A DNA stretch of 64,000 nt, taken from positions 1,922,001 through 1,986,000 of the forward strand of contig CAVYPC010000002.1 in the NCBI GenBank assembly GCA_963770315.1, written 5' to 3'. How positions within the stretch are numbered: position 1 is the first letter of the stretch; every line of letters starts with the position of its first letter. Of this stretch, positions 7,728-15,824 are shown piece after piece. Under the pieces are notes generated by a model. That model searched no databases. It saw nothing but the letters and a program-made list of their open reading frames with translations, and had not been told where the DNA came from. The DNA is from VRUE01 sp963770315 (GTDB taxonomy: Bacteria > Actinomycetota > Thermoleophilia > Solirubrobacterales > 70-9). The position numbers and the translations under genes were made by a program.

Positions 7728-8414
7728 TTGGGGGGGAATCGCAGATACGGCTGGCACTCCCGAATCGGCGCTGCGGCGGCGAGCGTCATTGCCGCGGCGC
7801 TGACTCTCTCGCTGGCCGCTTGCGGAGGAGAATCCTCCTCCGACGCGAACGAGGCTGCCGGCAAGTACCCGGTCAAGGTCGTCACCGCGGAGTTCCCGAC
7901 CAAGCAGCGGCTCGGCGAAACGACGCTGCTGCGGCTCGGCGTGCGCAACACCGGCCACAAGGCCCTGCCGGCGCTGACGGTGACGATCTCGGTCGGCGGC
8001 AAGGAAGGTCGCAACTCGGCGCTGCCCTTCGGCTACCGCGACCCCGAGTCGGGCCTCGCCCAGCCCGACCGGCCGATCTGGGCGCTCTCGGCGCGCTACC
8101 CGAAAGCGAACGGCTCCTCCGAGCGGGCGGGGGCGGAAACCTCGAGCCCCAAGACCTTCGACTTCGGCCCGTTGAAGCCGGGCGCGACGACCGAGGCGGT
8201 CTGGAAGCTGAGCGCCGTCAAGGTCGGCAGTTACGAGCTCTTCTACGAAATCGGCGCCGGGCTCGGGGGCACCGAGAAGGCGCAGACCGCGGGCGGTGCC
8301 GAAGCGGGCGGCTCCTTCGCGACGACGATCGACAGCGTCCCGCCAAACACCGTTGTGACCGACAGCGGCGAAGTCGTGCCGGCGCCCAAGGACCCCACGC
8401 AAGCCAATCGCTAG
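7728..8414 (+). CDS. Lipoprotein of unknown function
   Basis: A 228-residue secreted lipoprotein. The only upstream in-frame start I see is TTG at 7728. A basic n-region is followed by a hydrophobic core and the lipobox LSLAAC (cysteine near residue 32). The mature part looks like a beta-sandwich: RLGETTLLRLGVRNTGHKALPALTVTISV, then FDFGPLKPGATTEAVWKLSAVKVGSYELFYEI, the pattern of a CARDB/DUF11-like immunoglobulin fold. It is transcribed away from the lipid-transport operon and ends 10 bases before another lipoprotein gene. Function not known. Confidence 0.75.
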   Translation: MGGNRRYGWHSRIGAAAASVIAAALTLSLAACGGESSSDANEAAGKYPVKVVTAEFPTKQRLGETTLLRLGVRNTGHKALPALTVTISVGGKEGRNSALPFGYRDPESGLAQPDRPIWALSARYPKANGSSERAGAETSSPKTFDFGPLKPGATTEAVWKLSAVKVGSYELFYEIGAGLGGTEKAQTAGGAEAGGSFATTIDSVPPNTVVTDSGEVVPAPKDPTQANR

Positions 8415-8424
8415 CGTTTCCGCG

Positions 8425-9621
8425 ATGGGTAGGCGTGCCCGAGCGGGAGCGGTCCTCACGGCAGTCGCCCTTGCCGGCCTGACCGCTTGCGGCGCGAGCG
8501 GCCAGTCGGAGCAAGGGCAGAAGGCGGCGACTCGCTCGCCGGGCAAAGGCGTCGGCCTGAAGCGGGTCGGCAAGTTCGACAGCCCGGTCTACGTCACCGG
8601 CGCCCCCGGCTTCCCGAAGCTCTTGTTCGTCGTCGAGCAGACGGGAAGGGTGCGGGTTCTGCGCGGCGGACACGAGCTCGACCGGCCGTTCCTCGACATC
8701 CACGACCTGATCTCCTCCGGCGGCGAGCGCGGCCTGCTCTCGATCGCCTTCCCCCCCGACTACGAGCACAGCCGCCGCTTCTACGTCTACTACACCGACC
8801 TGCAGGGAAACATCAGGGTCGACGAGTTCAAGCGCAGGAGCGCGACGCGAGCCGCGCGGGGCTCCCGCCGCGCAGTGATTGAGATACCCCACCCGGTCAA
8901 CGCCAACCACAACGGCGGCCAGCTGCAGTTCCTCGGCGACCTCCTCTACCTCGGCACCGGGGACGGCGGCTCCGGCGGCGATCCGCCGAACAACGCCCAG
9001 AACCGCGACAGCCTGCTCGGCAAGCTTCTGCGAATCGACCCGCGACCCTCGCACGGCAGGCCATATTCGATCCCCGCCGACAACCCGTTCGTGGGCAAGC
9101 CGGGCCGCGATGAGATTTACAGCTACGGCCTGCGCAACCCCTTCCGCTTCTCCTTCGACACGGTGAGCGCTTCCGGTCCGCGGATCGCGATCGGGGACGT
9201 CGGCCAGAACAGGATCGAGGAGATCGACTACGAGACGGTCTCCTCGGCAAGCGGCGCCAACTTCGGCTGGGACGCCTTCGAGGGTTTCTCCCCCTATGAA
9301 GATGAAAACAGCGGCACCGCCGACCCCGGCGGCACGGTGAAGCCGATCTTCGCCTACCCGCACAGCCGCGGCGGCAGCTGCTCGGTGATCGGCGGCTACG
9401 TGGTCGGCGACCGGAGCCTGCCGTCGCTCTACGGGCGCTATGTCTACGCCGACCTCTGCGAGGGCCAGCTGCGCGGCCTCCGCCCCGGCCTGACGCGCGC
9501 GAGCGGCGAGCGCAAGCTCGGCCTCAGCGTCTCCAGCCCGAGCTCCTTCGGCGAAGACGACAGCGGCCATGTCTACGTCGCCTCGCTCGATGGTCCGGTC
9601 TACCGGCTCGTTCCGCGTTAA
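8425..9621 (+). CDS. PQQ-dependent sugar dehydrogenase (GSDH family) lipoprotein
   Basis: A 398-residue lipoprotein with a signal peptide and lipobox LAGLTAC (cysteine about residue 22), then a six-bladed propeller of the glucose/sorbosone dehydrogenase family. Recognisable pieces are LFVVEQTGRVRVL, DLISSGGERGLLSIAFPPDY, the HPVNANHNGGQLQF strand, YLGTGDGGSGGDPPNNAQ, LGKLLRIDP and YSYGLRNPFRFSFD. Family members oxidise soluble aldose sugars or related alcohols with PQQ; substrate cannot be read from sequence. Located outside the membrane, downstream of the 7728 lipoprotein. Confidence 0.88.
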   Translation: MGRRARAGAVLTAVALAGLTACGASGQSEQGQKAATRSPGKGVGLKRVGKFDSPVYVTGAPGFPKLLFVVEQTGRVRVLRGGHELDRPFLDIHDLISSGGERGLLSIAFPPDYEHSRRFYVYYTDLQGNIRVDEFKRRSATRAARGSRRAVIEIPHPVNANHNGGQLQFLGDLLYLGTGDGGSGGDPPNNAQNRDSLLGKLLRIDPRPSHGRPYSIPADNPFVGKPGRDEIYSYGLRNPFRFSFDTVSASGPRIAIGDVGQNRIEEIDYETVSSASGANFGWDAFEGFSPYEDENSGTADPGGTVKPIFAYPHSRGGSCSVIGGYVVGDRSLPSLYGRYVYADLCEGQLRGLRPGLTRASGERKLGLSVSSPSSFGEDDSGHVYVASLDGPVYRLVPR

Positions 9622-9649
9622 CAGCAGCGAAGGCGATGCGCGGCTACTC

Positions 9650-9665
9650 TTGGCTGACCAGCCAA
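9650..9665. promoter_or_regulatory. Palindrome TTGGCT-GACC-AGCCAA upstream of aldehyde dehydrogenase
   Basis: A perfect inverted repeat with 6-bp arms lies 19 bases before the GTG of the aldehyde dehydrogenase. Similar TGGCTG...GCCA palindromes occur before the R2lox gene (25001) and the second MMPL gene (30018). It may be an operator for a TetR-type regulator; inference only. Confidence 0.4.
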
Positions 9666-9684
9666 ATTTGAAGGGAGCGGTCAG

Positions 9685-11268
9685 GTGGAGAGCGGAACTG
9701 CGGAGAAGAGCGGCGAGGCGATAAACGGCGCCGGCGCCAACGGAGCCGGCGCAGAGCGGATCGAGGTTCTCAATCCGGCGACCGGGGCGAAGATCGGCAG
9801 CGTCGCGGTCGACTCCCCGCAGGCCGTCGCCGAGACCGCCGCCCAGGTGCGCGGCAACCAGGCCGAGTGGGAGGCGCTCGGGATCGAGGGCCGCCACCTC
9901 TGGCTGGGCAAGCTGCGCGACTGGATGCTCGACAACACCGAGCGGATCGCCGACCTGATGCAGGCCGAGACCGGCAAGGTCCGCGCCGACACGGCGACCG
10001 AGGTCATCTACCTCACCGACCTGATCAACTTCTACGGCGCCAAGGCCGCCAAGTTCATCGGCGACGAAACGGTGCGGCCGCACTCGCCGCTGATGGCCTC
10101 CAAAAAGCTGATGGTCCAGTACCGGCCCTACCCCGTGGTCGGCGTGATCAGCCCCTGGAACTTCCCCCTGGCGCTGGCGCTCGGCGACGCGATCCCCGCC
10201 CTGCAGGCGGGCGCGGCAGTCGTCGTCAAGCCTTCCGAGTTCACCCCGCTGGGCATCGACGAGATCATCAAGGCGTGGCGCGAGGAGATCGGCGGCCCCG
10301 ACGTCTTCGCCTGCGTGCACGGCACCGGCGAGACCGGCGGCGCCCTCGTCGACAACGTCGACTTCATCCAGTTCACCGGCTCGGACCGCACGGGCCGCAA
10401 GGTGATGGCCCGTGCCGCCGACACCCTGACGCCGGTCAGCCTCGAGCTCGGCGGCAAGGACCCGATGATCGTCCTCTCCGACGCCGATATCGACCGGGCC
10501 GCCAACGCGGCGACCTGGGGCTCGATGTTCAACTCGGGCCAGGTCTGCCTCTCGGTCGAGCGGATCTACGTCGAGGAGCCCGTCTATGACGAGTTCGTCG
10601 CCAAGCTGACCAAGGAGGTCGGCGCGCTGCGGCAGGGGGCAGACGGCAAGACGCCCGAGAAGGACGTGGGGGCGATGACCTCGCCGAACCAGCGGGCGAT
10701 CGTCGAAGCCCAGGTCGAGGACGCGGTCGCCAAGGGCGCCAAGGCGCTGACCGGCGGCAAGAAGGTCGACGGGCCGGGCGACTACTTCGAACCGACGGTG
10801 CTGGTCGACGTCGACCACTCGATGACGGTGATGCGCGACGAGACCTTCGGCCCGGTCGTCGGCGTGATGAAGGTGCGCGACTCCGAGCAGGCGCTGCAGC
10901 TGGCCAACGACACCCGCTACGGCCTCGCCGCCTCGGTCTTCGGCGAGAAGGAGCGGGCGGAGCGGGTCGGGCGGCGGATCGAGGCCGGCGCGGTCAACGT
11001 CAACGACGTGATCGTCAACTACGTCCTGATGGACGTGCCGATGGGCGGCTGGAAGGAGTCGGGGATCGGCTTCCGCCACGGCGAGTATGGGATCAAGAAG
11101 TACTGCCGCCCCGAGTCGATCATCGTCAGCCGCTTCGGCGGCAAGCGCGAGCCGACCTGGTACCCGTACACGAAATCCCGCCGAGGGCTCGTCACCCGTG
11201 CGGCTCGCGCTCTCAACGCGCGCGACTGGCGCCGCCGCCTGGGCAGGAGGCCACGGGAGCGCGCCTGA
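9685..11268 (+). CDS. NAD(P)-dependent aldehyde dehydrogenase
   Basis: A 527-residue enzyme of the aldehyde dehydrogenase superfamily, with GTG start and GGGAGCGG upstream. Key sites are present: PWNFPLAL with the cofactor-binding VVKPSEFTPL, the general-base Glu254 in LELGGKDP, and catalytic Cys288 in SGQVCLS. The overall pattern resembles succinate-semialdehyde or long-chain aldehyde dehydrogenases. A basic C-terminal tail (TRAARALNARDWRRRLGRRPRERA) extends about 30 residues beyond the usual end. The final codons of this tail form one arm of palindromic element C, so the extension may be a by-product of that element. Substrate unknown; next to an FMN hydroxyacid oxidase. Confidence 0.9.
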   Translation: MESGTAEKSGEAINGAGANGAGAERIEVLNPATGAKIGSVAVDSPQAVAETAAQVRGNQAEWEALGIEGRHLWLGKLRDWMLDNTERIADLMQAETGKVRADTATEVIYLTDLINFYGAKAAKFIGDETVRPHSPLMASKKLMVQYRPYPVVGVISPWNFPLALALGDAIPALQAGAAVVVKPSEFTPLGIDEIIKAWREEIGGPDVFACVHGTGETGGALVDNVDFIQFTGSDRTGRKVMARAADTLTPVSLELGGKDPMIVLSDADIDRAANAATWGSMFNSGQVCLSVERIYVEEPVYDEFVAKLTKEVGALRQGADGKTPEKDVGAMTSPNQRAIVEAQVEDAVAKGAKALTGGKKVDGPGDYFEPTVLVDVDHSMTVMRDETFGPVVGVMKVRDSEQALQLANDTRYGLAASVFGEKERAERVGRRIEAGAVNVNDVIVNYVLMDVPMGGWKESGIGFRHGEYGIKKYCRPESIIVSRFGGKREPTWYPYTKSRRGLVTRAARALNARDWRRRLGRRPRERA

Positions 11269-11365
11269 CGGCGTCCTCGGTCGTTCGGCTCGGGTCACGC
11301 ACGAGAGTGCGCTCCCCTCACCTCACTCCCTGCGTCCTGGTCAGCCACACTCCCGTGGCCTCCTG
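11244..11365 (+). repeat. Family I palindromic element, copy C
   Basis: Arms 11244-11259 and 11350-11365 are perfectly complementary over 16 bp, with an inner pair CTGAC (11265-11269) and GTCAG (11340-11344). In gene sense the core begins GCGTCCTCGGTCG (11271-11283), has a GCAC-GAGA-GTGC hairpin in the middle, and ends CTCCCTGCGTCC (11326-11337). Both flanking motifs are shared with copies A and B. The left arm is the coding sequence of the aldehyde dehydrogenase C-terminus and its TGA lies at 11266-11268; the right arm is non-coding. This suggests the right arm is an inverted copy of the gene end. Confidence 0.75.
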
Positions 11366-11387
11366 CTGGTGAATAGCCTTCGCCGCG

Positions 11388-12554
11388 ATGGCTGACTTCG
11401 CCGACTATTACCGTGAGATTTACGCCCGCGGGCTGGCCGGGGAGACCCCCTCGGTCCCGGTCGTCGTCGCCGAGCTGGAGCGCCGCGCGAAGGAGGCTAT
11501 GAGGGAGGGTGTGGCCAACTACGTCTACGCCGCCGCCGGCAGCGAGGACACGATGCGGGCCAACCGCGAGGCGCTCGACCGGCGCCGGATCGTGCCACGG
11601 ATGCTGCGCGACGTCGCTACCCGCGACCTCTCCACGACGGTGCTCGGAACGGCGATGCCGGCGCCGCTGATGCTGGCGCCGATCGGCGTCCAACGGGGGG
11701 TTCACGAGGAGGGCGAGCTGGCGACCGCGCGCGCCGCGGCCGCGCTCGGAGTACCGATGATCGCCAGCACGGCCTCCGCCTACACGCTGGAGGAGATCGC
11801 CGAGGCCGGCGGCGAGGGGGCGCCCCGCTGGTTCCAGCTCTACTGGCCGACCGAGCGCGATCTGCTGGAGAGCTTCGTCGGCCGCGCCGAGGCCGCCGGC
11901 TACGGCGCGATCGTCGTCACCGTCGACACCTTCATCCCCGGCTGGAAGCCGCGCGACCTGCAGCAGGCGTGGCTTCCCTTCCTCGAAGGAATGGGCAACG
12001 CGAACTACTTCCAGGACCCGGTCTTCCGCGCCAGCCTGGAGAAGACGCCGGAGGAAGACCAGGGCGCCGCCACCGGCCGCTACCTCGGCGTCCTCGCCAA
12101 CCCATCGCTTACCTGGGACGACGTCGAGGGCCTGCGCGAGCTGACCTCGCTGCCGATCCTGGTCAAGGGCATCCAGCACGTCGACGACGCCCGCGAGGCG
12201 GCGCGGCGCGGCCTCGACGGGATCGTCGTCTCCAACCACGGCGCCCGCCAGGTCGACGGCGCGATCGGCTCGCTGGATGCGCTGGGTCCGATCGCCGAGG
12301 CGGTCGGCGGCGAGCTGACGATCCTCTTCGACAGCGGTATCCGCGGCGGCGCCGACGCGATCAAGGCCCTCGCCCTCGGCGCCGACGCCGTCTGCCTCGG
12401 CCGCCCCTACGTCTGGGGGCTGGCGCTGGAAGGGCAGGCCGGAGTCGAAGCCGTGCTCAAGATGGTCCTCGGCGAGCTCGACCTGACCATGGCCCTCTGC
12501 GGCTACACCAGCCCGGACCAGCTTGACGCCGGCGCCCTGCAGTCGCTCAGCTAA
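11388..12554 (+). CDS. FMN-dependent alpha-hydroxy-acid oxidase (lactate 2-monooxygenase type)
   Basis: A 388-residue TIM-barrel flavoprotein of the lactate/glycolate oxidase family. FMN contacts are visible at LMLAPIGVQ (about 94-102), FQLYWP (149-154) and LVKGI (Lys260). The catalytic His284 and substrate-binding Arg287 are in VVSNHGARQVDG, and the phosphate loop is FDSGIRGGADAIKALALGADAVCLGRP. The length and the insert with ANYFQDPVF resemble mycobacterial lactate 2-monooxygenase, which turns lactate into acetate and CO2, but a dehydrogenase role is equally possible. It follows the aldehyde dehydrogenase after element C. Confidence 0.88.
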   Translation: MADFADYYREIYARGLAGETPSVPVVVAELERRAKEAMREGVANYVYAAAGSEDTMRANREALDRRRIVPRMLRDVATRDLSTTVLGTAMPAPLMLAPIGVQRGVHEEGELATARAAAALGVPMIASTASAYTLEEIAEAGGEGAPRWFQLYWPTERDLLESFVGRAEAAGYGAIVVTVDTFIPGWKPRDLQQAWLPFLEGMGNANYFQDPVFRASLEKTPEEDQGAATGRYLGVLANPSLTWDDVEGLRELTSLPILVKGIQHVDDAREAARRGLDGIVVSNHGARQVDGAIGSLDALGPIAEAVGGELTILFDSGIRGGADAIKALALGADAVCLGRPYVWGLALEGQAGVEAVLKMVLGELDLTMALCGYTSPDQLDAGALQSLS

Positions 12555-12561
12555 CGATTAC

Positions 12562-13437
12562 TCAGCAGTGGGCGGCGATCTGGGCTTCGGCCTGCGAGAG
12601 GGTGGACTTGCTCTGCGCTTCCAGCGCCTGCAGACTGGCCCTCTCTTCGAGCACCTTCGCCTGGGCTTTCTGATCCGCGGCCAGGTCCCGCTTGGCCGAA
12701 TCTTTCATCGACCCCAGCCTCAGGCTCGTCCTTCGCTTCGCCGCCAGCAGGGAGCGCATCCTCTGGCGTCGCACGAAGCCGGGGATCCCGCGGCGGTGGG
12801 CAAGCTTGTGCACAGCTGACTTCCACTGGGTCAGGAACTTTTCCCATTGTTTGTCGATCGCGGCCAGGCGAGCTTCGTCGGCGCTCACTTCCCCGCTCGG
12901 CTTCGCCAGCTTTTCGCTGTTCTTGCTCAGTTCGCCGGCGACTTTGGCGAGCTGCGGGCCCACCGCGTCTTTGGCGACGATCGCCTCACCGCATTCCCGG
13001 TTCGACGTGATCGCGGCGGCGGGGTCGATGCGGAAGCTGTAGGTGTCTTTCGGGCACTCCCTGTCATAGGTGGCTTCCAAGTAGTAACGGCCAGGAGTCA
13101 AGGTCAGCAGCAAATGGTTGGTCTGATTGACGCTACCTGCGGAAAAGAAATTGATCGGCTTACCGTCCAGGTCACGCAGCTCAAAGCCCGCGTGATAACC
13201 GCATGATTGGGTCATCGTCGCCGAGAAGTCCATCTGGCTGTAGGTCTTGATGTAGAAGACGTACCAATCAACGTCGTTTTCGGTCTCAAAGGTAGCGCTG
13301 TAGGTTTTTCCCCCTTCGAGCGGGCCAGTTGCCTGGCCCCGATTGTCATTCGGCTCGAACTCACCAGTTGCCGACGCGCTCGATGCGAGCACCAACAGGA
13401 CCAAAGCGAAAGACGCAATACCGTATAGAAACCTCAT
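12562..13437 (-). CDS. Secreted protein with PPC-like domain and C-terminal coiled coil
   Basis: A 291-residue exported protein. Signal peptide about residues 1-24 (FLYGIASFALVLLVLASSASA). The N-terminal half resembles a bacterial pre-peptidase C-terminal (PPC) beta-sandwich: FEPNDNRGQATGPLEGGKTYSATF, DVDWYVFYI and LLLTLTPGRYYLEATYD. Cysteines at CGYH, ECP and ECGE could form disulfides. The second half is a charged helical region predicted to form a coiled coil (KVAGELSKNSEKLAK to the end) with an Arg/Lys-rich stretch RRQRMRSLLAAKRRTSLR. A GTG two codons upstream of the ATG is an alternative start. No function recognised. Confidence 0.75.
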   Translation of the reverse strand: MRFLYGIASFALVLLVLASSASATGEFEPNDNRGQATGPLEGGKTYSATFETENDVDWYVFYIKTYSQMDFSATMTQSCGYHAGFELRDLDGKPINFFSAGSVNQTNHLLLTLTPGRYYLEATYDRECPKDTYSFRIDPAAAITSNRECGEAIVAKDAVGPQLAKVAGELSKNSEKLAKPSGEVSADEARLAAIDKQWEKFLTQWKSAVHKLAHRRGIPGFVRRQRMRSLLAAKRRTSLRLGSMKDSAKRDLAADQKAQAKVLEERASLQALEAQSKSTLSQAEAQIAAHC

Positions 13438-13480
13438 AGGCACACAAACCTATTCCCAACACGCACTTCTTGTCAACGTG

Positions 13481-14986
13481 TCAGGCTGGGGCCTCTACCT
13501 TTGGGAAGAGCGGTGGGACCCGCTCGACCTTCTGGCCGCCGGGGCGGGAGCCGAGATCGCCGAGTTGGCGCGATTCCTCGCCCAGCGCGACGAGCAGCTG
13601 CTCGCCCGTCTGCGGCAGATAGGGGACGAGCAGCAGCGTCGTCACCCGCAGGCCCTCGACCAGGTTGTAGAGGACCTCGTCGAGGCGCTCCGGGTCGGCC
13701 TCGTCCTTCGCCAGCTCCCAGGGGCGCGTCTCCTCGACGTAGCGGTTGAGGCGCCGGACCAGCTTCCAGGCCTCCTCCAGCGCCTGCGTCAGCTCCACCC
13801 GGTCGAGCAGCTCGCTGAAGCGCTCGACGACGCCTTCGAAGTCCTCCTCGAGCACCGCGTCGACCGCAGCCTCGGGCACGACCCCATCGCGGTAGCGGTC
13901 GACCATCGCCAGCACGCGGCTGGCGAGGTTGCCGAAGTCGTTGGCCAGCTCGGTCTCGTAGCGAGCCTCGAAGCCGGGGGTGGAGATCGAGCCGTCCTGG
14001 CCGAAGCTGACCTCGCGGAAGCAGTAGAAGCGCAGCGCGTCGGCGCCGAAGCGCTCGATCGCCTCGAAGGGGTCGAGCACGTTGCCGAGCGACTTCGACA
14101 TCTTTTTCTCGCCCATCATCAGGTAGCCGTGGATCGCCATCCGCTGCGGCGGCTCGAGGTCGGCCGCCCAGAGCAGAGCCGGCCAGATCACCGCGTGGAA
14201 CTTGAGGATGTCCTTGGCCATCACGTGCAGGCTCGCCGGCCAGAAGCGCTCGGTCAGGTCCTCCCCCTCGCGGGCGAAGGTGAGCGCGGTGACGTAGTTG
14301 AGCAGCGCGTCGAACCAGACATACATCCGCTGCCCGGGGTCCCAGGGGAGGCGCATCCCCCACTTCAGCTTCGGCCGCGAGAGCGAGACGTCCTCGAGCC
14401 CCCCCTTGATGAAGGAGACCGCCTCGTTACGGCGGAACTCGGGCACGACGAAGTCGGGCCGCTCCTCGTAGAGCTCTTCCAGCCGCTCCTGAAAGGCGGA
14501 AAGGCGGAAGAACCAGTTCTCCTCGCGCACTTTCTCGAGCGGGATCTCGTGGATCGGGCAGGTCTGTCCGGGGCCGAGCTCGCGCTCGGTCTTGAAGTCG
14601 GCGCAGCGCGGGCAGTACCAGCCCTCGTAGGTGCCCTTGCTGACCCAGCCGTTGTCGTAGACCCGCTGCATGATCGTCGCCACCTGCTCGGCGTGGCGCG
14701 GATCGGAGGTGCGGATGAAGAAGTCGTTGGTCGCGTCGATGATCGGCATCAGCTCTTCGAACTTGGCCGCGTTGCGGTCGGCAAGCTCCTGCGGCGTCAC
14801 GCCGGCGCGCTCGGCCGCGGTCTCGATCGGCTCGCCGTGCTCATCGGTGCCGGTGAGAAAGAAGACGTCCTCGCCCCGCTGGCGCATGTGGCGGGCGAGG
14901 ATGTCCGCCGCCAGCGTCGAGTACGCATGGCCGAGATGGGGCTCGGCGTTGACGTAGTAGATCGGCGTGGTGACGTAGTAGGCCAT
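13481..14986 (-). CDS. metG: Methionyl-tRNA synthetase
   Basis: A 501-residue class I synthetase that charges tRNA(Met). HLGH (17-20) and KMSKS (295-299) are intact. The connective-peptide zinc knuckle is CPRC (125-128) plus CPIH (143-146), so it is partly degenerate. WFDALLNYVTAL and the anticodon-binding helical bundle near the C-terminus (NLVEGLRVTTLLLVPYLPQT) follow. No C-terminal EMAP/Trbp dimerisation domain is present, as in short bacterial forms. Likely co-transcribed after the ROK kinase and rsmI (10-base gap to rsmI). Confidence 0.95.
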   Translation of the reverse strand: MAYYVTTPIYYVNAEPHLGHAYSTLAADILARHMRQRGEDVFFLTGTDEHGEPIETAAERAGVTPQELADRNAAKFEELMPIIDATNDFFIRTSDPRHAEQVATIMQRVYDNGWVSKGTYEGWYCPRCADFKTERELGPGQTCPIHEIPLEKVREENWFFRLSAFQERLEELYEERPDFVVPEFRRNEAVSFIKGGLEDVSLSRPKLKWGMRLPWDPGQRMYVWFDALLNYVTALTFAREGEDLTERFWPASLHVMAKDILKFHAVIWPALLWAADLEPPQRMAIHGYLMMGEKKMSKSLGNVLDPFEAIERFGADALRFYCFREVSFGQDGSISTPGFEARYETELANDFGNLASRVLAMVDRYRDGVVPEAAVDAVLEEDFEGVVERFSELLDRVELTQALEEAWKLVRRLNRYVEETRPWELAKDEADPERLDEVLYNLVEGLRVTTLLLVPYLPQTGEQLLVALGEESRQLGDLGSRPGGQKVERVPPLFPKVEAPA

Positions 14987-14996
14987 CTACCGCAGG

Positions 14997-15824
14997 CTAC
15001 TTACGGGGCTCGCGTCCGGTCAGCGCCCGGTAGAGGTCATTGGCGCGGGTGCCGGTCAGGGCGGCGACGACGCTGGCGGCGGCGCGCGGGCGGGCGCCCG
15101 ACTGAACCAGATGGCGGAGCGCATCGACGGCAAAACCGACGTCCTTGTCGTGGTCGTCGGCGGAAGCCGGCGCGATCGCCAGCACGATCTCCCCTTTGAC
15201 GTCGCCGCGGAAGCGGCGCGCCAGCTCGGCGAGGGTGCCGCGCGAGACCTCCTCGTGCATCTTCGTCAGCTCGCGGCAGACCGCCGCTGGGCGATCGGGG
15301 GCGATCGCGGCCAGCGCCGCCAGCGAGTCGCCGATCCGGCGCGGCGACTCGAAGGCGACGACGGTCTCGGTCGAGCGCAGCACCCTCTCCATCTCACCCG
15401 AGCGCTTGGGCAGGAAGCCCTCAAAGCGCCAGCGATCGGTCGGCAGGCCGGAGGCGACGAGCGCCACAGGGACCACCGACGGCCCCGGCAGCACGGTGAC
15501 CTCGAGGTTGCGGTCGATGCAGCGGCGGATCAGCCGGAAGCCGGGGTCGGAGATCGCCGGCATCCCCGCATCGGAGACGAGGGCGACGGTCTCCCCGCGT
15601 TCGATCCGCTGACCCAGCTCGATTGCCCGCGGCGCTTCGTTGCCCTCGTGGATGGAGATCAGCGGCGGCGCCGGGCGGATGCCGAGCTTGTCGAGCAGGC
15701 CGCCGGTGCGGCGCGTGTCCTCGCAGGCGACGTAGTCGGCGGCGACCAGAGCGTCGCGAACGCGGATCGTGATGTCGTCGAGGTTTCCGATCGGGGTCGG
15801 GCAGACGATCAGCAGCCCCGGCAT
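14997..15824 (-). CDS. rsmI: 16S rRNA (cytidine 1402-2'-O)-methyltransferase
   Basis: A 275-residue tetrapyrrole-methylase-fold protein that 2'-O-methylates C1402 of 16S rRNA. It shows VCPTPIGNLDDITIRV (8-23), CEDTRRTGGLLDKLGI, SIHEGNE, LVSDAGMPAISDPGFRLIR and VLPGPSVVPVALVASGLPT, all hallmark RsmI segments. The C-terminal SAM-binding half includes CRELTKMHEEVSRGTL. Its ATG overlaps the ROK kinase stop by one base (TGATG). The order ROK kinase, rsmI, metG suggests one operon; rsmI beside metG is common in bacteria. Confidence 0.95.
   Translation of the reverse strand: MPGLLIVCPTPIGNLDDITIRVRDALVAADYVACEDTRRTGGLLDKLGIRPAPPLISIHEGNEAPRAIELGQRIERGETVALVSDAGMPAISDPGFRLIRRCIDRNLEVTVLPGPSVVPVALVASGLPTDRWRFEGFLPKRSGEMERVLRSTETVVAFESPRRIGDSLAALAAIAPDRPAAVCRELTKMHEEVSRGTLAELARRFRGDVKGEIVLAIAPASADDHDKDVGFAVDALRHLVQSGARPRAAASVVAALTGTRANDLYRALTGREPRK

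Noticed and set aside
8218..11298. 1026-codon minus-strand frame opposite the sugar dehydrogenase and aldehyde dehydrogenase
   Set aside because: Antisense shadow; the plus-strand genes have complete active sites.
13343..15199. 618-codon open frame on the plus strand opposite metG
   Set aside because: It is the antisense of metG, is rich in Arg, Leu, Gly, Glu and His without motifs, and reflects high-GC codon use.
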